Positions 13,306-20,421 are shown, counted from the stretch's first letter. The stretch: 23,555 nucleotides of DNA from JBOHCT01 sp050699055 (GCA_050699055.1 JBOHCT010000041.1:1-23555); one strand, 5' to 3'. The notes: generated from the letters alone by a model not told the origin. Translations and numbers: made by a program.

Positions 13306-14301
13306 TCAGAGCGTGTCCGAGAGGGCCTTGACGGGCATGCGGAGGCCCTCGAGCATCGCGAGGTCTTGGTCAGGGGTTCGGCCGAGCGTGGTGAGGTAGT
13401 TACCGACGATGATCGCGTTGATGCCGCCCGCCATGCCCCGCTCGGTGGCGAGGTCGTCCAGGGTCAGCTCGCGGCCGCCGGCGTAGCGCAGGATCGTACG
13501 CGGCAGCGCGAGGCGGAACGCGGCGATCGTGCGCAGCGCGTCGCGGCCCTGGACGGTCGGGTAGTCGGCGAACGGCGTGCCGGGGCGTGGGTTCAGGAAG
13601 TTCAGCGGCACCTCGTGCGGCTTCAAGGCGGCGAGCTGTCCGGCGAACTCGGCCCGCTGCTCCGCACTCTCGCCCATGCCGATGATCCCGCCGCAGCACA
13701 GCTCCATGCCGGCCGCGCGCACCATCTGGCAGGTCTCGTACCGCTCCTCCCACGTATGCGTCGTGACCACGTCCGCGAAGTGCGAGCGCGGCGTTTCGAG
13801 GTTGTGGTTGTACCGGTGCACGCCCATCGCCACCAGCTCCTCGACCAGCGTAGGCGTGAGGATGCCGAGGGAGCAGGCGATGTTGACGTCAACGGCGGCG
13901 CGGATCGCGGCGATCCCTTCGCGTACCTGCTCCATCAGGCGGCGGTCGGGTCCGCGCACGGCCGCGACGATGCAGAACTCCGTCGCCCCGGTCGCCGCGG
14001 TCTCCTTGGCGGCCTGGACGAGCACGGGAATGTCGAGCCAGGCGGCCCGGACGGGCGAGTCGAAGCGGCCGGACTGCGAGCAGAAGTGGCAGTCCTCGGG
14101 GCAGCCCCCGGTCTTGGCCGAGACGATGCCTTCGACCTCCACCTCGGGACCGCACCAACGGACGCGCGTCTCGTGGGCGAGCGCGAGCAGCTCGTCGAGG
14201 CGGTCGTCGGACAGGGTGAGGCACTCGTACGTCTGCCGTTCGTCGAGGCCCCTGCCGTCGTCGAGCACCTGGGCGCGGGCGATGTCGAGGATGTCGGTCA
14301 C
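13306..14301 (-). CDS. bioB: Biotin synthase
   Basis: A 331-aa radical SAM enzyme that inserts sulfur into dethiobiotin, the last step of biotin synthesis. The CxxxCxxC cluster motif is GGCPEDCHFCSQ (Cys67, Cys71, Cys74). Further hallmarks are EGIVSAKTGGC, RYNHNLETP and GGIIGMGES; the [2Fe-2S] site residues are expected in ACSLGI, AGMELCCGG and the later Arg in this fold. The frame is open further upstream, but GTG 14301 has an AGGGAAG box 5 nt away and lies 10 nt after the bioD stop; the N-terminus MTDILDIARAQ is typical. The gene is followed by the IlvG-like gene. Confidence 0.95.
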   Translation of the reverse strand: MTDILDIARAQVLDDGRGLDERQTYECLTLSDDRLDELLALAHETRVRWCGPEVEVEGIVSAKTGGCPEDCHFCSQSGRFDSPVRAAWLDIPVLVQAAKETAATGATEFCIVAAVRGPDRRLMEQVREGIAAIRAAVDVNIACSLGILTPTLVEELVAMGVHRYNHNLETPRSHFADVVTTHTWEERYETCQMVRAAGMELCCGGIIGMGESAEQRAEFAGQLAALKPHEVPLNFLNPRPGTPFADYPTVQGRDALRTIAAFRLALPRTILRYAGGRELTLDDLATERGMAGGINAIIVGNYLTTLGRTPDQDLAMLEGLRMPVKALSDTL

Positions 14302-14311
14302 GGTCTTCCCT

Positions 14312-15058
14312 CTAGGGAGTCGCGGGCAGGGTCCGGTACGCCTCCACGCGGCCGCGGCAGTCGTCGCGGAATGCCGCCGCGTCGAAGACGCCGCCCAGCC
14401 GAGGGGCGAGCCCGGCACGGGCTGCGAGCAGGAACTCAGGCGCCGCCAGCCGCCCGGAGCGTTCGGGCAGCGCGCCGGACAGCGGCCGGGCCGCGAGCGT
14501 CTCCAGGTCGCGGACATTGCATAGGTCGTCCAGGCCGGGCCTGACCGGCCACGATCCGATCACCACCCCGGCCAGGTCCAGCCCGCGATGCGCCATGACC
14601 TCGAGTGTGAGCGCCGTGTGGTTGAGCGTGCCGAGGCCCGAGCGGACCACGACGAGGACCGGCGCGGCGAGATCGCGCGCCAGGTCGGCGAGGGTGGCCC
14701 CGGCCTCGTCGTAGCGCACGAGCAGCCCACCGGCCCCCTCCACGATCAGCATGCCCCGGTCGGCGGGGCGTAGGGTCCGCGTGGCGGCCGTCAGGTCGAG
14801 CGGCGGAAGGTCCTCGAGGCGCGCGGCGGCGGCCGGCGACAGCGGGTCGACGTACCGCGCGAGCTCGTGCAGGTCGGTCACGCCCGCGAGCCTGCGTACC
14901 TCGTCGAGGTCGCCGGGCTGCCCCGGCCGCACGCCCGTCTGGGCGGGCTTGACGACCGCGACCGAGTCCCCGCGGCCCCTGGCGAGCGCGGCGACCGCGG
15001 CGGTGACCACGGTCTTGCCGATGCCGGTGCCGGTCCCGCTCACCACGAGGACGCTCAT
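14312..15058 (-). CDS. bioD: Dethiobiotin synthetase
   Basis: A 248-aa ATP-dependent enzyme forming the ureido ring of dethiobiotin from DAPA and CO2. The P-loop is SGTGTGIGKT (Lys15, Thr16), with VVKPAQTGV (substrate-binding Lys) and VEGAGGLLV (the Mg-binding Glu region). ATG 15058 is chosen because it begins right at MSVLVVSGTGTGIGKT; TAGGGT lies 7 nt upstream and no Shine-Dalgarno is seen. The longer open frame upstream crosses an inverted repeat and is non-coding. bioB follows after 10 nt. The DAPA-producing BioA is not encoded in this window. Confidence 0.94.
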   Translation of the reverse strand: MSVLVVSGTGTGIGKTVVTAAVAALARGRGDSVAVVKPAQTGVRPGQPGDLDEVRRLAGVTDLHELARYVDPLSPAAAARLEDLPPLDLTAATRTLRPADRGMLIVEGAGGLLVRYDEAGATLADLARDLAAPVLVVVRSGLGTLNHTALTLEVMAHRGLDLAGVVIGSWPVRPGLDDLCNVRDLETLAARPLSGALPERSGRLAAPEFLLAARAGLAPRLGGVFDAAAFRDDCRGRVEAYRTLPATP

Positions 15059-15065
15059 CCAGGCG

Positions 15066-15071
15066 ACCCTA
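15066..15071 (-). promoter_or_regulatory. bioD: Putative -10 of a leaderless bioD promoter
   Basis: TAGGGT on the minus strand ends 7 nt before ATG 15058. The flanking TAGGGTCG is the same as at accC. No clear -35 was found. Confidence 0.5.
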
Positions 15072-15113
15072 CCGGCCGCGCGGCGGAGCGCGGTACACAC
15101 GCCACCACCCTCT

Positions 15114-15177
15114 CGCCGATCTTGAAGATATTGCCCCCTCCCGGGCGGCTGAGGCGGCAATGTCTTCAAGATCGGCG
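15114..15177. repeat. Long inverted repeat between dasR and bioD (operator or terminator)
   Basis: Arms at 15114-15135 and 15156-15177 (22 bp each) pair with one T-for-C difference, which is a G-U pair in RNA; the loop is 20 nt. The core is ATCTTGAAGATATTGCC on one side and GGCAATGTCTTCAAGAT on the other. No U-tract follows. It lies 37 nt before the dasR stop and 43 nt upstream of the putative bioD -10, so it may end dasR transcripts, bind a dimeric regulator, or be part of a repeated element. Confidence 0.7.
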
Positions 15178-15214
15178 GCATGGGGGTGGGAGGTCGCCGT
15201 ACGGAGGGGGTCGG

Positions 15215-15952
15215 TTACTGGGGGCGGCGCAGGCGCGCGACGAACTTGTACCTGTCGCCTCGGTACACCGAGCGCACCCACTCCACCGGCTCGCCGTCCC
15301 CGTCGAAGCTGTGCCGCGACAGCAGCAGCACCGGCATCCCGACGTCCGTGTCGAGCAGCTCGGCCTCGCTGGGCTGCGCGAGCCCGGTCTCGATCGTTTC
15401 CTCCGCCTCGGCCATTCGCACCCCGTACGCCTCGGCAAGGGCGCGGTACAGCGAGGTGTAGACGTCGAGGTGACCGCGCAGCTTCGGAAACCGCCGCGCC
15501 GACAGGTGGGTGGTCTCGATCGCCATCGGCTCCTCGTTGGCCAGCCTGAGCCGCTCGATTCGCAGCACCCGCTCGCCCGCCGCGATCGAAAGGCGCTCCG
15601 CGAGCGGACCGTCCGCGTTCACGTACCCGATGTCGAGCAGGCGCGAGGCGGGCTGCATCCCGCGGGCCCGCATGTCCTCGGTGTAGCTCGTCAGCTGGAG
15701 CGTCTGGGCGACCTTGGGCGGCGCCACGAACGTGCCCTTGCCCTGGATCCGCTGCAGCCGTCCCTCGATCACGAGCTCCTGGAGCGCCTGGCGGACGGTG
15801 GTACGGGAGGTCGCGAAGGTCGTGGACAGCGTGCGCTCGGGCGGTACGGGGCTGCCAGGCTCGAGGCGTTCCGTCATCTCGAGCAGATGTCGCTTCACCG
15901 TGTAGTACTTCGGAACCCGTGGGGGGCGGTCCGGAACCTGTTCAGTTGTCAC
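15215..15952 (-). CDS. dasR: GntR/HutC-family regulator, DasR orthologue
   Basis: A 245-aa regulator. The N-terminal winged helix contains VPKYYTVKRHLLEM, then VPPERTLSTTFATSRTTVRQ (recognition helix), then GRLQRIQGKGTFVAPPK. A UTRA effector domain follows, with LTSYTEDMRARG, ERLRLANEEPMAIETTHLS, ETIETGLAQ and VEWVRSVYRGDRYKFVARL. These segments match remembered S. coelicolor DasR (the GlcNAc-6-phosphate-responsive regulator of chitin metabolism and antibiotic genes). In Streptomyces dasR also lies between sigR and wblE, which supports orthology. Of two in-frame GTGs, 15952 is favoured because GAGGAGG lies 6 nt before it; 15958 is too close to that box. A TGTCAnTGACA palindrome overlaps the start. 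Here it follows bioF, and no sugar transporter is present. Confidence 0.8.
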   Translation of the reverse strand: MTTEQVPDRPPRVPKYYTVKRHLLEMTERLEPGSPVPPERTLSTTFATSRTTVRQALQELVIEGRLQRIQGKGTFVAPPKVAQTLQLTSYTEDMRARGMQPASRLLDIGYVNADGPLAERLSIAAGERVLRIERLRLANEEPMAIETTHLSARRFPKLRGHLDVYTSLYRALAEAYGVRMAEAEETIETGLAQPSEAELLDTDVGMPVLLLSRHSFDGDGEPVEWVRSVYRGDRYKFVARLRRPQ

Positions 15953-15997
15953 TGACACCTCCTCGGGTATGGCCCTGCCTGCCGGTCGCGCTGCCCA

Positions 15998-17161
15998 TCA
16001 GGATGCCGCACTTCGTACGCCAGCGAGTGTCGCGACCACATGGGCCGCGTCGCCCTCGCTCAGCGTCGCCGAGGCGGTGAGTCGCAGGCACGAGCGGCCT
16101 TCCGGTACCGAGGGGGGTCGAAAGCACCCGACGCGGATCCCGCGCCGTTCGCAGGCGCGCGCGTACGCCACCGCGGTCTGCGGTGGGCCGAGGACGATCG
16201 CGGTGACCGCGGCGTCGGGCGCCGTCGCCGAGAGTCCATGGGTGCGGGCGCCGGCGGCGAGCTGTGCGGCCCGTGTACGAGCCCGTTCCGGGCGCTCCGG
16301 CTCGGCCGCCAGCAAGTCGAGGGCGGCCAGCGCCGCACCGACGCACGGCGGTGCGAGCCCCGTGTCGAAGATGAACGAGCGCGCGGTGTCGACCAGCGTG
16401 TCCACCACCGAGTCGTCGCCGAGGACGGCGCCACCCTGACCACCAAGCGACTTCGACAGCGTGACGGTCCGCACGATGTCCCGCTCACCGGCGAGCCCCG
16501 CCGCGTACGTCGCGCCGCGCCCGCCCTTCCCGACCACTCCGAACGCGTGGGCCTCATCGATCAGCAGCACAGCGCCGTGCCGGCGGCACGCGGCGTGCAA
16601 CTCGGGGAGCGGGGCCAGATCACCCTCGACCGAGAACACCGCGTCGGTGACGACGAGGGCGTCCTCTTCGGCCCGCGCGGCGAGCGCTCCCTCGACCGCG
16701 GCGGCGTCGCGGTGCGGCGTTACGACGACCCGGGCGCGGGAGAGGTGGCAGGCATCGATGATCGAGGCGTGGTTGGCCGCGTCGGATACGACCAGCGTGT
16801 CCCGGCCGGTGAGGGCCGTCACGGCGGCGAGGTTGGCGAGGTAGCCGGAGGAGAAGACGAGCGCGGAGGGTGCGGCCGCGGTGTCCGCGAGCCGTTCTTC
16901 CAGCTCGGCGTGCAGGGTTGTGGAGCCGGTCACGAGCCGTGAGCCTGTCGCCCCCGCGCCCCAGTCACGCGCCGCGCGGCACGCCCCCTCGATGACCCTG
17001 GGGTCGCGGGCCAGACCGAGATAGTCGTTGGAGGCGAGGTCGAGCGTAGCGTCGCCGCGGGCACGGGGAGCGAGGACGCGGCGCAGTCCCCCGCGTTCGC
17101 GGCGGTCCAGTGCCTGTCGCAGCGTAGCGAGCCGCGTCCCGCCGATGGTGCCTCTTCTCAC
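15998..17161 (-). CDS. bioF: 8-amino-7-oxononanoate synthase
   Basis: A 387-aa PLP enzyme of the alpha-oxoamine synthase family that condenses a pimeloyl thioester with L-alanine, the first committed ring-building step in biotin synthesis. Typical segments: ASNDYLGLARDPRVI, GAGATGSRLVTGST, HASIIDACHLS, DAVFSVEGDLAPL, DEAHAFGVVG (cofactor Asp and His) and the Lys in VTLSKSLGGQGG. The length fits. GTG 17161 gives MRRGTIGGTRLATLRQA; a weak AAGGA lies about 11 nt upstream. 2-amino-3-ketobutyrate ligase is a related family, but the biotin context decides. It is divergent from pdtaS with only about 66 nt between starts, and dasR follows 45 nt after its stop. Confidence 0.92.
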   Translation of the reverse strand: MRRGTIGGTRLATLRQALDRRERGGLRRVLAPRARGDATLDLASNDYLGLARDPRVIEGACRAARDWGAGATGSRLVTGSTTLHAELEERLADTAAAPSALVFSSGYLANLAAVTALTGRDTLVVSDAANHASIIDACHLSRARVVVTPHRDAAAVEGALAARAEEDALVVTDAVFSVEGDLAPLPELHAACRRHGAVLLIDEAHAFGVVGKGGRGATYAAGLAGERDIVRTVTLSKSLGGQGGAVLGDDSVVDTLVDTARSFIFDTGLAPPCVGAALAALDLLAAEPERPERARTRAAQLAAGARTHGLSATAPDAAVTAIVLGPPQTAVAYARACERRGIRVGCFRPPSVPEGRSCLRLTASATLSEGDAAHVVATLAGVRSAAS

Positions 17162-17227
17162 GGGATGGCATCCTTGCAGGTCTCGTCGGGCGAGCGACCT
17201 TCCGGGTGGTGGTGTCATCATGCAGGA

Positions 17228-18688
17228 GTGCCGACCTTGACCGATCTCGTCCGCCGCCACACCGACCTCTGCGAGGCCGACCTGCGGTGGCTGCACGCGT
17301 TGGTCTCGGACTGGCAGCTCATCGCCGACCTGTCATTCGCTGACCTCGTGCTGTGGGCGCCGGCGGCGGGTGGAGCCGGGTGGCTCGGCATCGCGCAGGT
17401 GCGCCCGGCGACCGGGCCGACGGCGCACCAGGACGACCTGGTCGGCTCGCTCGTTCCCCGGACCCCGCGATCGCTCCTCGACACCGCCTGGGACGAGGGC
17501 CGAATCTGCCGTGAGGGTGAACCCGTCTGGCGTAACGAGATCCCCGCGCGCGACGAGACGATCCCCGTACGCCGGGCAGGGCGGCTGATCGGGGTACTCC
17601 TGCGCAGCACCAACCTGAACTCCGCCCGGACCCCCAGCCGGCTGGAGCTCACCTACCTGCAGTGTGCGGGGGACCTCGCGCGCATGGTCGCGGGCGGCTA
17701 TTTTCCCTTCGTGACCTGGGCCTCCAGCTTCAACTCCACACCGCGTGTGGGCGACGGTCTGCTTCGGCTCGACAGCGGGGGAAACGTCCTGTACGCGAGC
17801 CCCAACGGCCAGTCCGCCTACCGCAGGCTCGGCTTGTCAGGGGATCTCGTTGGCATCCATCTCGGGGAGATGACGTCCGCGCTCGCACCGTGCGACGAGC
17901 CGGTCGACGAGGCGCTGTCCGCCGTCGCGAGCGGGCGCACGCCACGGGAGACGGAGATCGAGGCGGGCGGCACGATCGTGACCCTGCGCGCGATTCCGTT
18001 GCTGCCCGAGGGAGCGCGCATCGGCGCGATCGTGCTGGTCCGCGACGTCACCGAGGTGCGCAGTCGGGAACGGGAGCTGCTCACCAAGGACGCGACGATC
18101 CGTGAGATCCACCACCGGGTCAAGAACAACCTGCAGACCGTGGCGGCGTTGCTCCGTCTGCAGGCGCGCCGCATCGGGCTCGAGGAGGGCCGCGCCGCCC
18201 TCGACGAGGCGGTACGGAGGGTCGGCTCCATTGCCATCGTCCATGAGACCCTGTCGCGTACACCCGATGAGCACGTGGACTTCGACGAGGTCGTCGATCG
18301 GGTGATGGCGATGGCAGGGGAGGTGTCGTCACCGGTCAGCAGCGTAGCGCCCCATCGGACCGGCACCTTCGGTGTACTGCCGGCCGCCGTGGCGACCCCG
18401 CTCGCCATGGTGCTCACCGAGCTGCTGCAGAACGCCCTCGCGCACGGCCTCGGAGATCGTCCTGGCCTGCTCGAGGTGACCGCCCGCCACGCCGGCGCAC
18501 GTCTGCGTGTATCGGTGTCCGACGACGGTCGAGGGCTCCCCGCGGACTTCGACATCGAGGAGACGAGGAGTCTCGGCCTGCAGATCGTGCGAACGCTGGT
18601 CATCGGGGAACTCGACGGTCGGCTCGACATCGGGCCGCGGGAGGGCGGTGGCACCCGTGTCCTCCTTGACCTTCCGCTGGATGCGTGA
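17228..18688 (+). CDS. pdtaS: Sensor histidine kinase, PdtaS type
   Basis: A 486-aa cytosolic kinase without membrane segments. Order: N-terminal GAF domain (VSDWQLIADLSFADLVLW to about residue 150), PAS domain (VGDGLLRLDSGGNVLYASPN; ends near VLVRDVTEVR), HisKA_2 dimerisation domain with the phosphoacceptor His in EIHHRVKNNLQTVAALLRLQ, then an ATPase domain (LTELLQNALAHGLG, VSDDGRGLP, GLQIVRTLV, GGTRVLLDL). It matches the M. tuberculosis PdtaS and Streptomyces equivalents, which signal to the ANTAR-type RNA-binding regulator PdtaR; no pdtaR is in the window. GTG 17228 gives the expected MPTLTDLV start; TTG 17237 has better spacing (8 nt) to AGGAG and is an alternative. wblE is convergent downstream, as in mycobacteria. 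Confidence 0.9.
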   Translation: MPTLTDLVRRHTDLCEADLRWLHALVSDWQLIADLSFADLVLWAPAAGGAGWLGIAQVRPATGPTAHQDDLVGSLVPRTPRSLLDTAWDEGRICREGEPVWRNEIPARDETIPVRRAGRLIGVLLRSTNLNSARTPSRLELTYLQCAGDLARMVAGGYFPFVTWASSFNSTPRVGDGLLRLDSGGNVLYASPNGQSAYRRLGLSGDLVGIHLGEMTSALAPCDEPVDEALSAVASGRTPRETEIEAGGTIVTLRAIPLLPEGARIGAIVLVRDVTEVRSRERELLTKDATIREIHHRVKNNLQTVAALLRLQARRIGLEEGRAALDEAVRRVGSIAIVHETLSRTPDEHVDFDEVVDRVMAMAGEVSSPVSSVAPHRTGTFGVLPAAVATPLAMVLTELLQNALAHGLGDRPGLLEVTARHAGARLRVSVSDDGRGLPADFDIEETRSLGLQIVRTLVIGELDGRLDIGPREGGGTRVLLDLPLDA

Positions 18689-18728
18689 CCCCCGCGCCTC
18701 GCCGACGCCCCCTGAGCCGAGACGACAA

Positions 18729-18757
18729 CACCCGCGGCCGAGCGGTGGCCGCGGGTG
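18729..18757. terminator. Bidirectional terminator hairpin between pdtaS and wblE
   Basis: CACCCGCGGCC (18729-18739) pairs perfectly with GGCCGCGGGTG (18747-18757), an 11-bp GC stem with a 7-nt loop, between two convergent genes. No U-tract, which is common for actinobacterial terminators. Confidence 0.7.
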
Positions 18758-18810
18758 CGGGAATTCACGTACAGCTAGAGACACGCGAACGCGCCTCGTC
18801 GCGGGGCCGC

Positions 18811-19065
18811 TCAGACGCGGGCGCGAACCCGGGAACGGGCGTTGCGCCGCTTCAGCGTCCGGCGCTCGTCCTCGCTCAGGCCGCCCCAGACGCCTGCGTC
18901 CTGGCCTGTCGCCAGCGCGAACTCGAGGCAGGGCTCCAGCACCTGGCAGCGGTGACACACCTGTTTGGCGTCCTCGATCTGCAGCAGCGCCGGGCCTGTG
19001 TTGCCGATCGGGAAGAACAGCTCGGGGTCCTCCTCACGGCAGGCAGCGCGGTGGCGCCAATCCAT
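18811..19065 (-). CDS. wblE: WhiB-family iron-sulfur regulator (WblE/WhiB1 type)
   Basis: An 84-aa WhiB-like protein that carries a [4Fe-4S] cluster and binds the primary sigma factor. Cluster cysteines are Cys9, Cys37, Cys40 and Cys46 (VCHRCQVLEPC). The turn GVWGG follows, then the basic DNA-contacting tail LKRRNARSRVRARV. The start MDWRHRAAC and the segment DPELFFPIGNTGPA match remembered M. tuberculosis WhiB1. In mycobacteria WhiB1 is essential, NO-sensitive and controlled by CRP/cAMP. ATG 19065 has GGAGTGAG with suitable spacing. A CRP-like palindrome lies about 48-63 bp upstream of the start. Confidence 0.95.
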   Translation of the reverse strand: MDWRHRAACREEDPELFFPIGNTGPALLQIEDAKQVCHRCQVLEPCLEFALATGQDAGVWGGLSEDERRTLKRRNARSRVRARV

Positions 19066-19112
19066 GCGATACTCACTCCTTCTGTACTCAACGGTGCCGG
19101 TAGGCCCGGGCT

Positions 19113-19128
19113 TGTGAACGGTTTCACG
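19113..19128. promoter_or_regulatory. wblE: CRP-like palindrome upstream of wblE
   Basis: TGTGA-ACGGTT-TCACG matches the mycobacterial CRP consensus TGTGA-N6-TCACA at 9 of 10 fixed positions; GTGAA-CGGT-TTCAC is a perfect inner palindrome. It lies 48-63 bp before ATG 19065. whiB1 of M. tuberculosis is known to be regulated by CRP (Rv3676). Confidence 0.6.
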
Positions 19129-19198
19129 ATCTGGTGCGTATGAACAGGACCGATCTGAGTCGGTCCCTCAACATCTTGGGGAGTTTTGGGCGACCATC

Positions 19199-19219
19199 CA
19201 GGGGCCTGCGGGGCCCCTG
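19199..19219 (-). terminator. Possible terminator of the lipid kinase gene
   Basis: CAGGGGCC (19199-19206) pairs with GGCCCCTG (19212-19219), loop TGCGG. It lies 180 nt past the stop at 19399 with no U-tract, so function is uncertain; it could also be an element of the wblE leader. Confidence 0.3.
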
Positions 19220-19398
19220 TCCTGCACGCACTAACAGCTTCACAGCAGGCGACGACGTATGCAAGGGGTTTCGGTAAACGTCCCTCGTGTTTTCATGTCA
19301 TCTGGATCACACCTCCGCGCCCGCCGTACCGAACGCGGTGGGGCGGCCACCGATTGTCACTTGTCGCGCAGAGTTCCTGGACCGTCTGCCCGCGCTCT

Positions 19399-20334
19399 TC
19401 AGCCGGGTGGGACGACGACGCGCAGGGCATCGCGGACCGCCCGGAAGCGGACCACCTCGCGTTCGCCGAGGTAGTCGCCGTCCACCTGGAAAGCGACCGG
19501 GTGGCTCGCGCCGATCGCGAGCTCGTCGAGATCGTGCAGAGAAGCCCCATGGCGACTCCGCGGGAGCCGGCCGTCCGGGGTGAGGAACTGACGTACGAGG
19601 TCGATCGTCGTCGCTGTGCCCAGCCTCCGCATCACGAAGACGTCGAGACCGTCGTCGAAGCTCGCCCGCGGGTTCGGGTCGACCGGATGGTCGCCGAGGT
19701 AGGTCCACGGAGACGTGTTCGAAACGACACCGAGGAAGAGGCCGTCCAGCATCCTCCCGCCTGTCTCCATGGACAGCGGCGGGGTACGGCGGTCGGTCAC
19801 GGCGAAGAAGTGGCGCAGGGCGGTGCGAAAGTACAGGGATGGCGTCGAACGGTACCCAGAAGCCCGCAGCCCCTCGACCGCCCTGACCACCTCGGCGTCG
19901 AAGCCGAGCCCCGCGCAGAAGGTGAAATACCTCTCGTCGGCGCGTCCCAGCCCCACGCGCCGCAGGCTCCCCGCACGGAGCGCGTCGAGCGACGCGCCGG
20001 CCGCCTCCACCGGGTCGCGGGGCAGGCCGAGGGCCCGGGCGAACACGTTGGTGCTGCCGCCCGGGATGACCGCGAGGGCGGGTACGTCAGGTGACGGGCC
20101 GTCGGCGAGCAGGCCGTTGATCGTCTCGTTGACTGTGCCGTCGCCGCCGAGGACGATGACGAGCCGTTGGCCTCGGGAGGCGGCGGCCCGCGCGAGCCGC
20201 GCGGCGTGGCCGCGGTGGCGGGTTTCGGCCACTTCGAGACTGAGGTCGTGCGCGAACGCCCTCATCAGCACGTCGCGCGTACGGGCCGTCGTGCGCGTGG
20301 CCGTGGGGTTGATGAGGAACAGTGCACGGGACAC
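19399..20334 (-). CDS. Diacylglycerol kinase / lipid kinase family protein
   Basis: A 311-aa soluble lipid kinase (DAGK catalytic domain, YegS/DgkB-like) that phosphorylates diacylglycerol or a related lipid at the membrane. Signature motifs: LFLINPTATR at the N-terminus, VLGGDGTVNETINGL (the GGDGT nucleotide-binding loop), VIPGGSTNVFARALGLP, then the lid domain with FCAGLGFDAEVV and SFDDGLDVFVMRRLG and near the end FQVDGDYLGERE. The length is usual. GTG 20334 starts exactly at the conserved MSRALFLINP; TATCGT lies 8 nt upstream on the minus strand, possibly a leaderless promoter. It is divergent from the second ThDP gene and has the wblE region downstream. Confidence 0.92.
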   Translation of the reverse strand: MSRALFLINPTATRTTARTRDVLMRAFAHDLSLEVAETRHRGHAARLARAAASRGQRLVIVLGGDGTVNETINGLLADGPSPDVPALAVIPGGSTNVFARALGLPRDPVEAAGASLDALRAGSLRRVGLGRADERYFTFCAGLGFDAEVVRAVEGLRASGYRSTPSLYFRTALRHFFAVTDRRTPPLSMETGGRMLDGLFLGVVSNTSPWTYLGDHPVDPNPRASFDDGLDVFVMRRLGTATTIDLVRQFLTPDGRLPRSRHGASLHDLDELAIGASHPVAFQVDGDYLGEREVVRFRAVRDALRVVVPPG

Positions 20335-20342
20335 GACCTAGG

Positions 20343-20350
20343 ACGATACT
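20343..20350. promoter_or_regulatory. Overlapping divergent -10 elements for the lipid kinase and the second ThDP gene
   Basis: TATCGT on the minus strand (20348-20343) ends 8 nt before the lipid kinase GTG, and GATACT on the plus strand (20345-20350) faces the ThDP gene. The two overlap, so initiation at one may exclude the other. No clear -35 on either side. Confidence 0.35.
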
Positions 20351-20421
20351 GGCTGTGCGCCCGCGCCATGATGCGCCCGTACCGACACATAGCGCAAACA
20401 GCCCGGGAAGTGGGCCACCAG

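Larger units (their letters stand above)
19066..19398. other. Non-coding region upstream of wblE and downstream of the lipid kinase gene
   Basis: No gene on either strand. It holds the CRP-like palindrome at 19113-19128 and two short perfect inverted repeats: GGACCGA-N6-TCGGTCC at 19147-19166, and CAGGGGCC-N5-GGCCCCTG at 19199-19219. The latter could end the lipid-kinase transcript. The rest (19220-19398) is moderately AT-richer around 19260-19300 and shows nothing I can name. A wblE promoter must lie here, but no -10/-35 pair is convincing. Confidence 0.6.

Noticed and set aside
11611..14544. A 977-codon open frame on the plus strand
   Set aside because: It is antisense to the HAD, IlvG-like, bioB and bioD genes, has no family motif and a biased composition; long antisense frames are normal at this GC content.
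15953..17227. DasR-responsive element (TGGTCTAGACCA) near bioF or dasR
   Set aside because: No acceptable match was seen by eye in the gaps around these genes.
19066..19398. SigR-type promoter (GGAAT-N18-GTT) upstream of wblE
   Set aside because: wblE is a SigR target in Streptomyces as I recall, but no matching element was found on the minus strand here.
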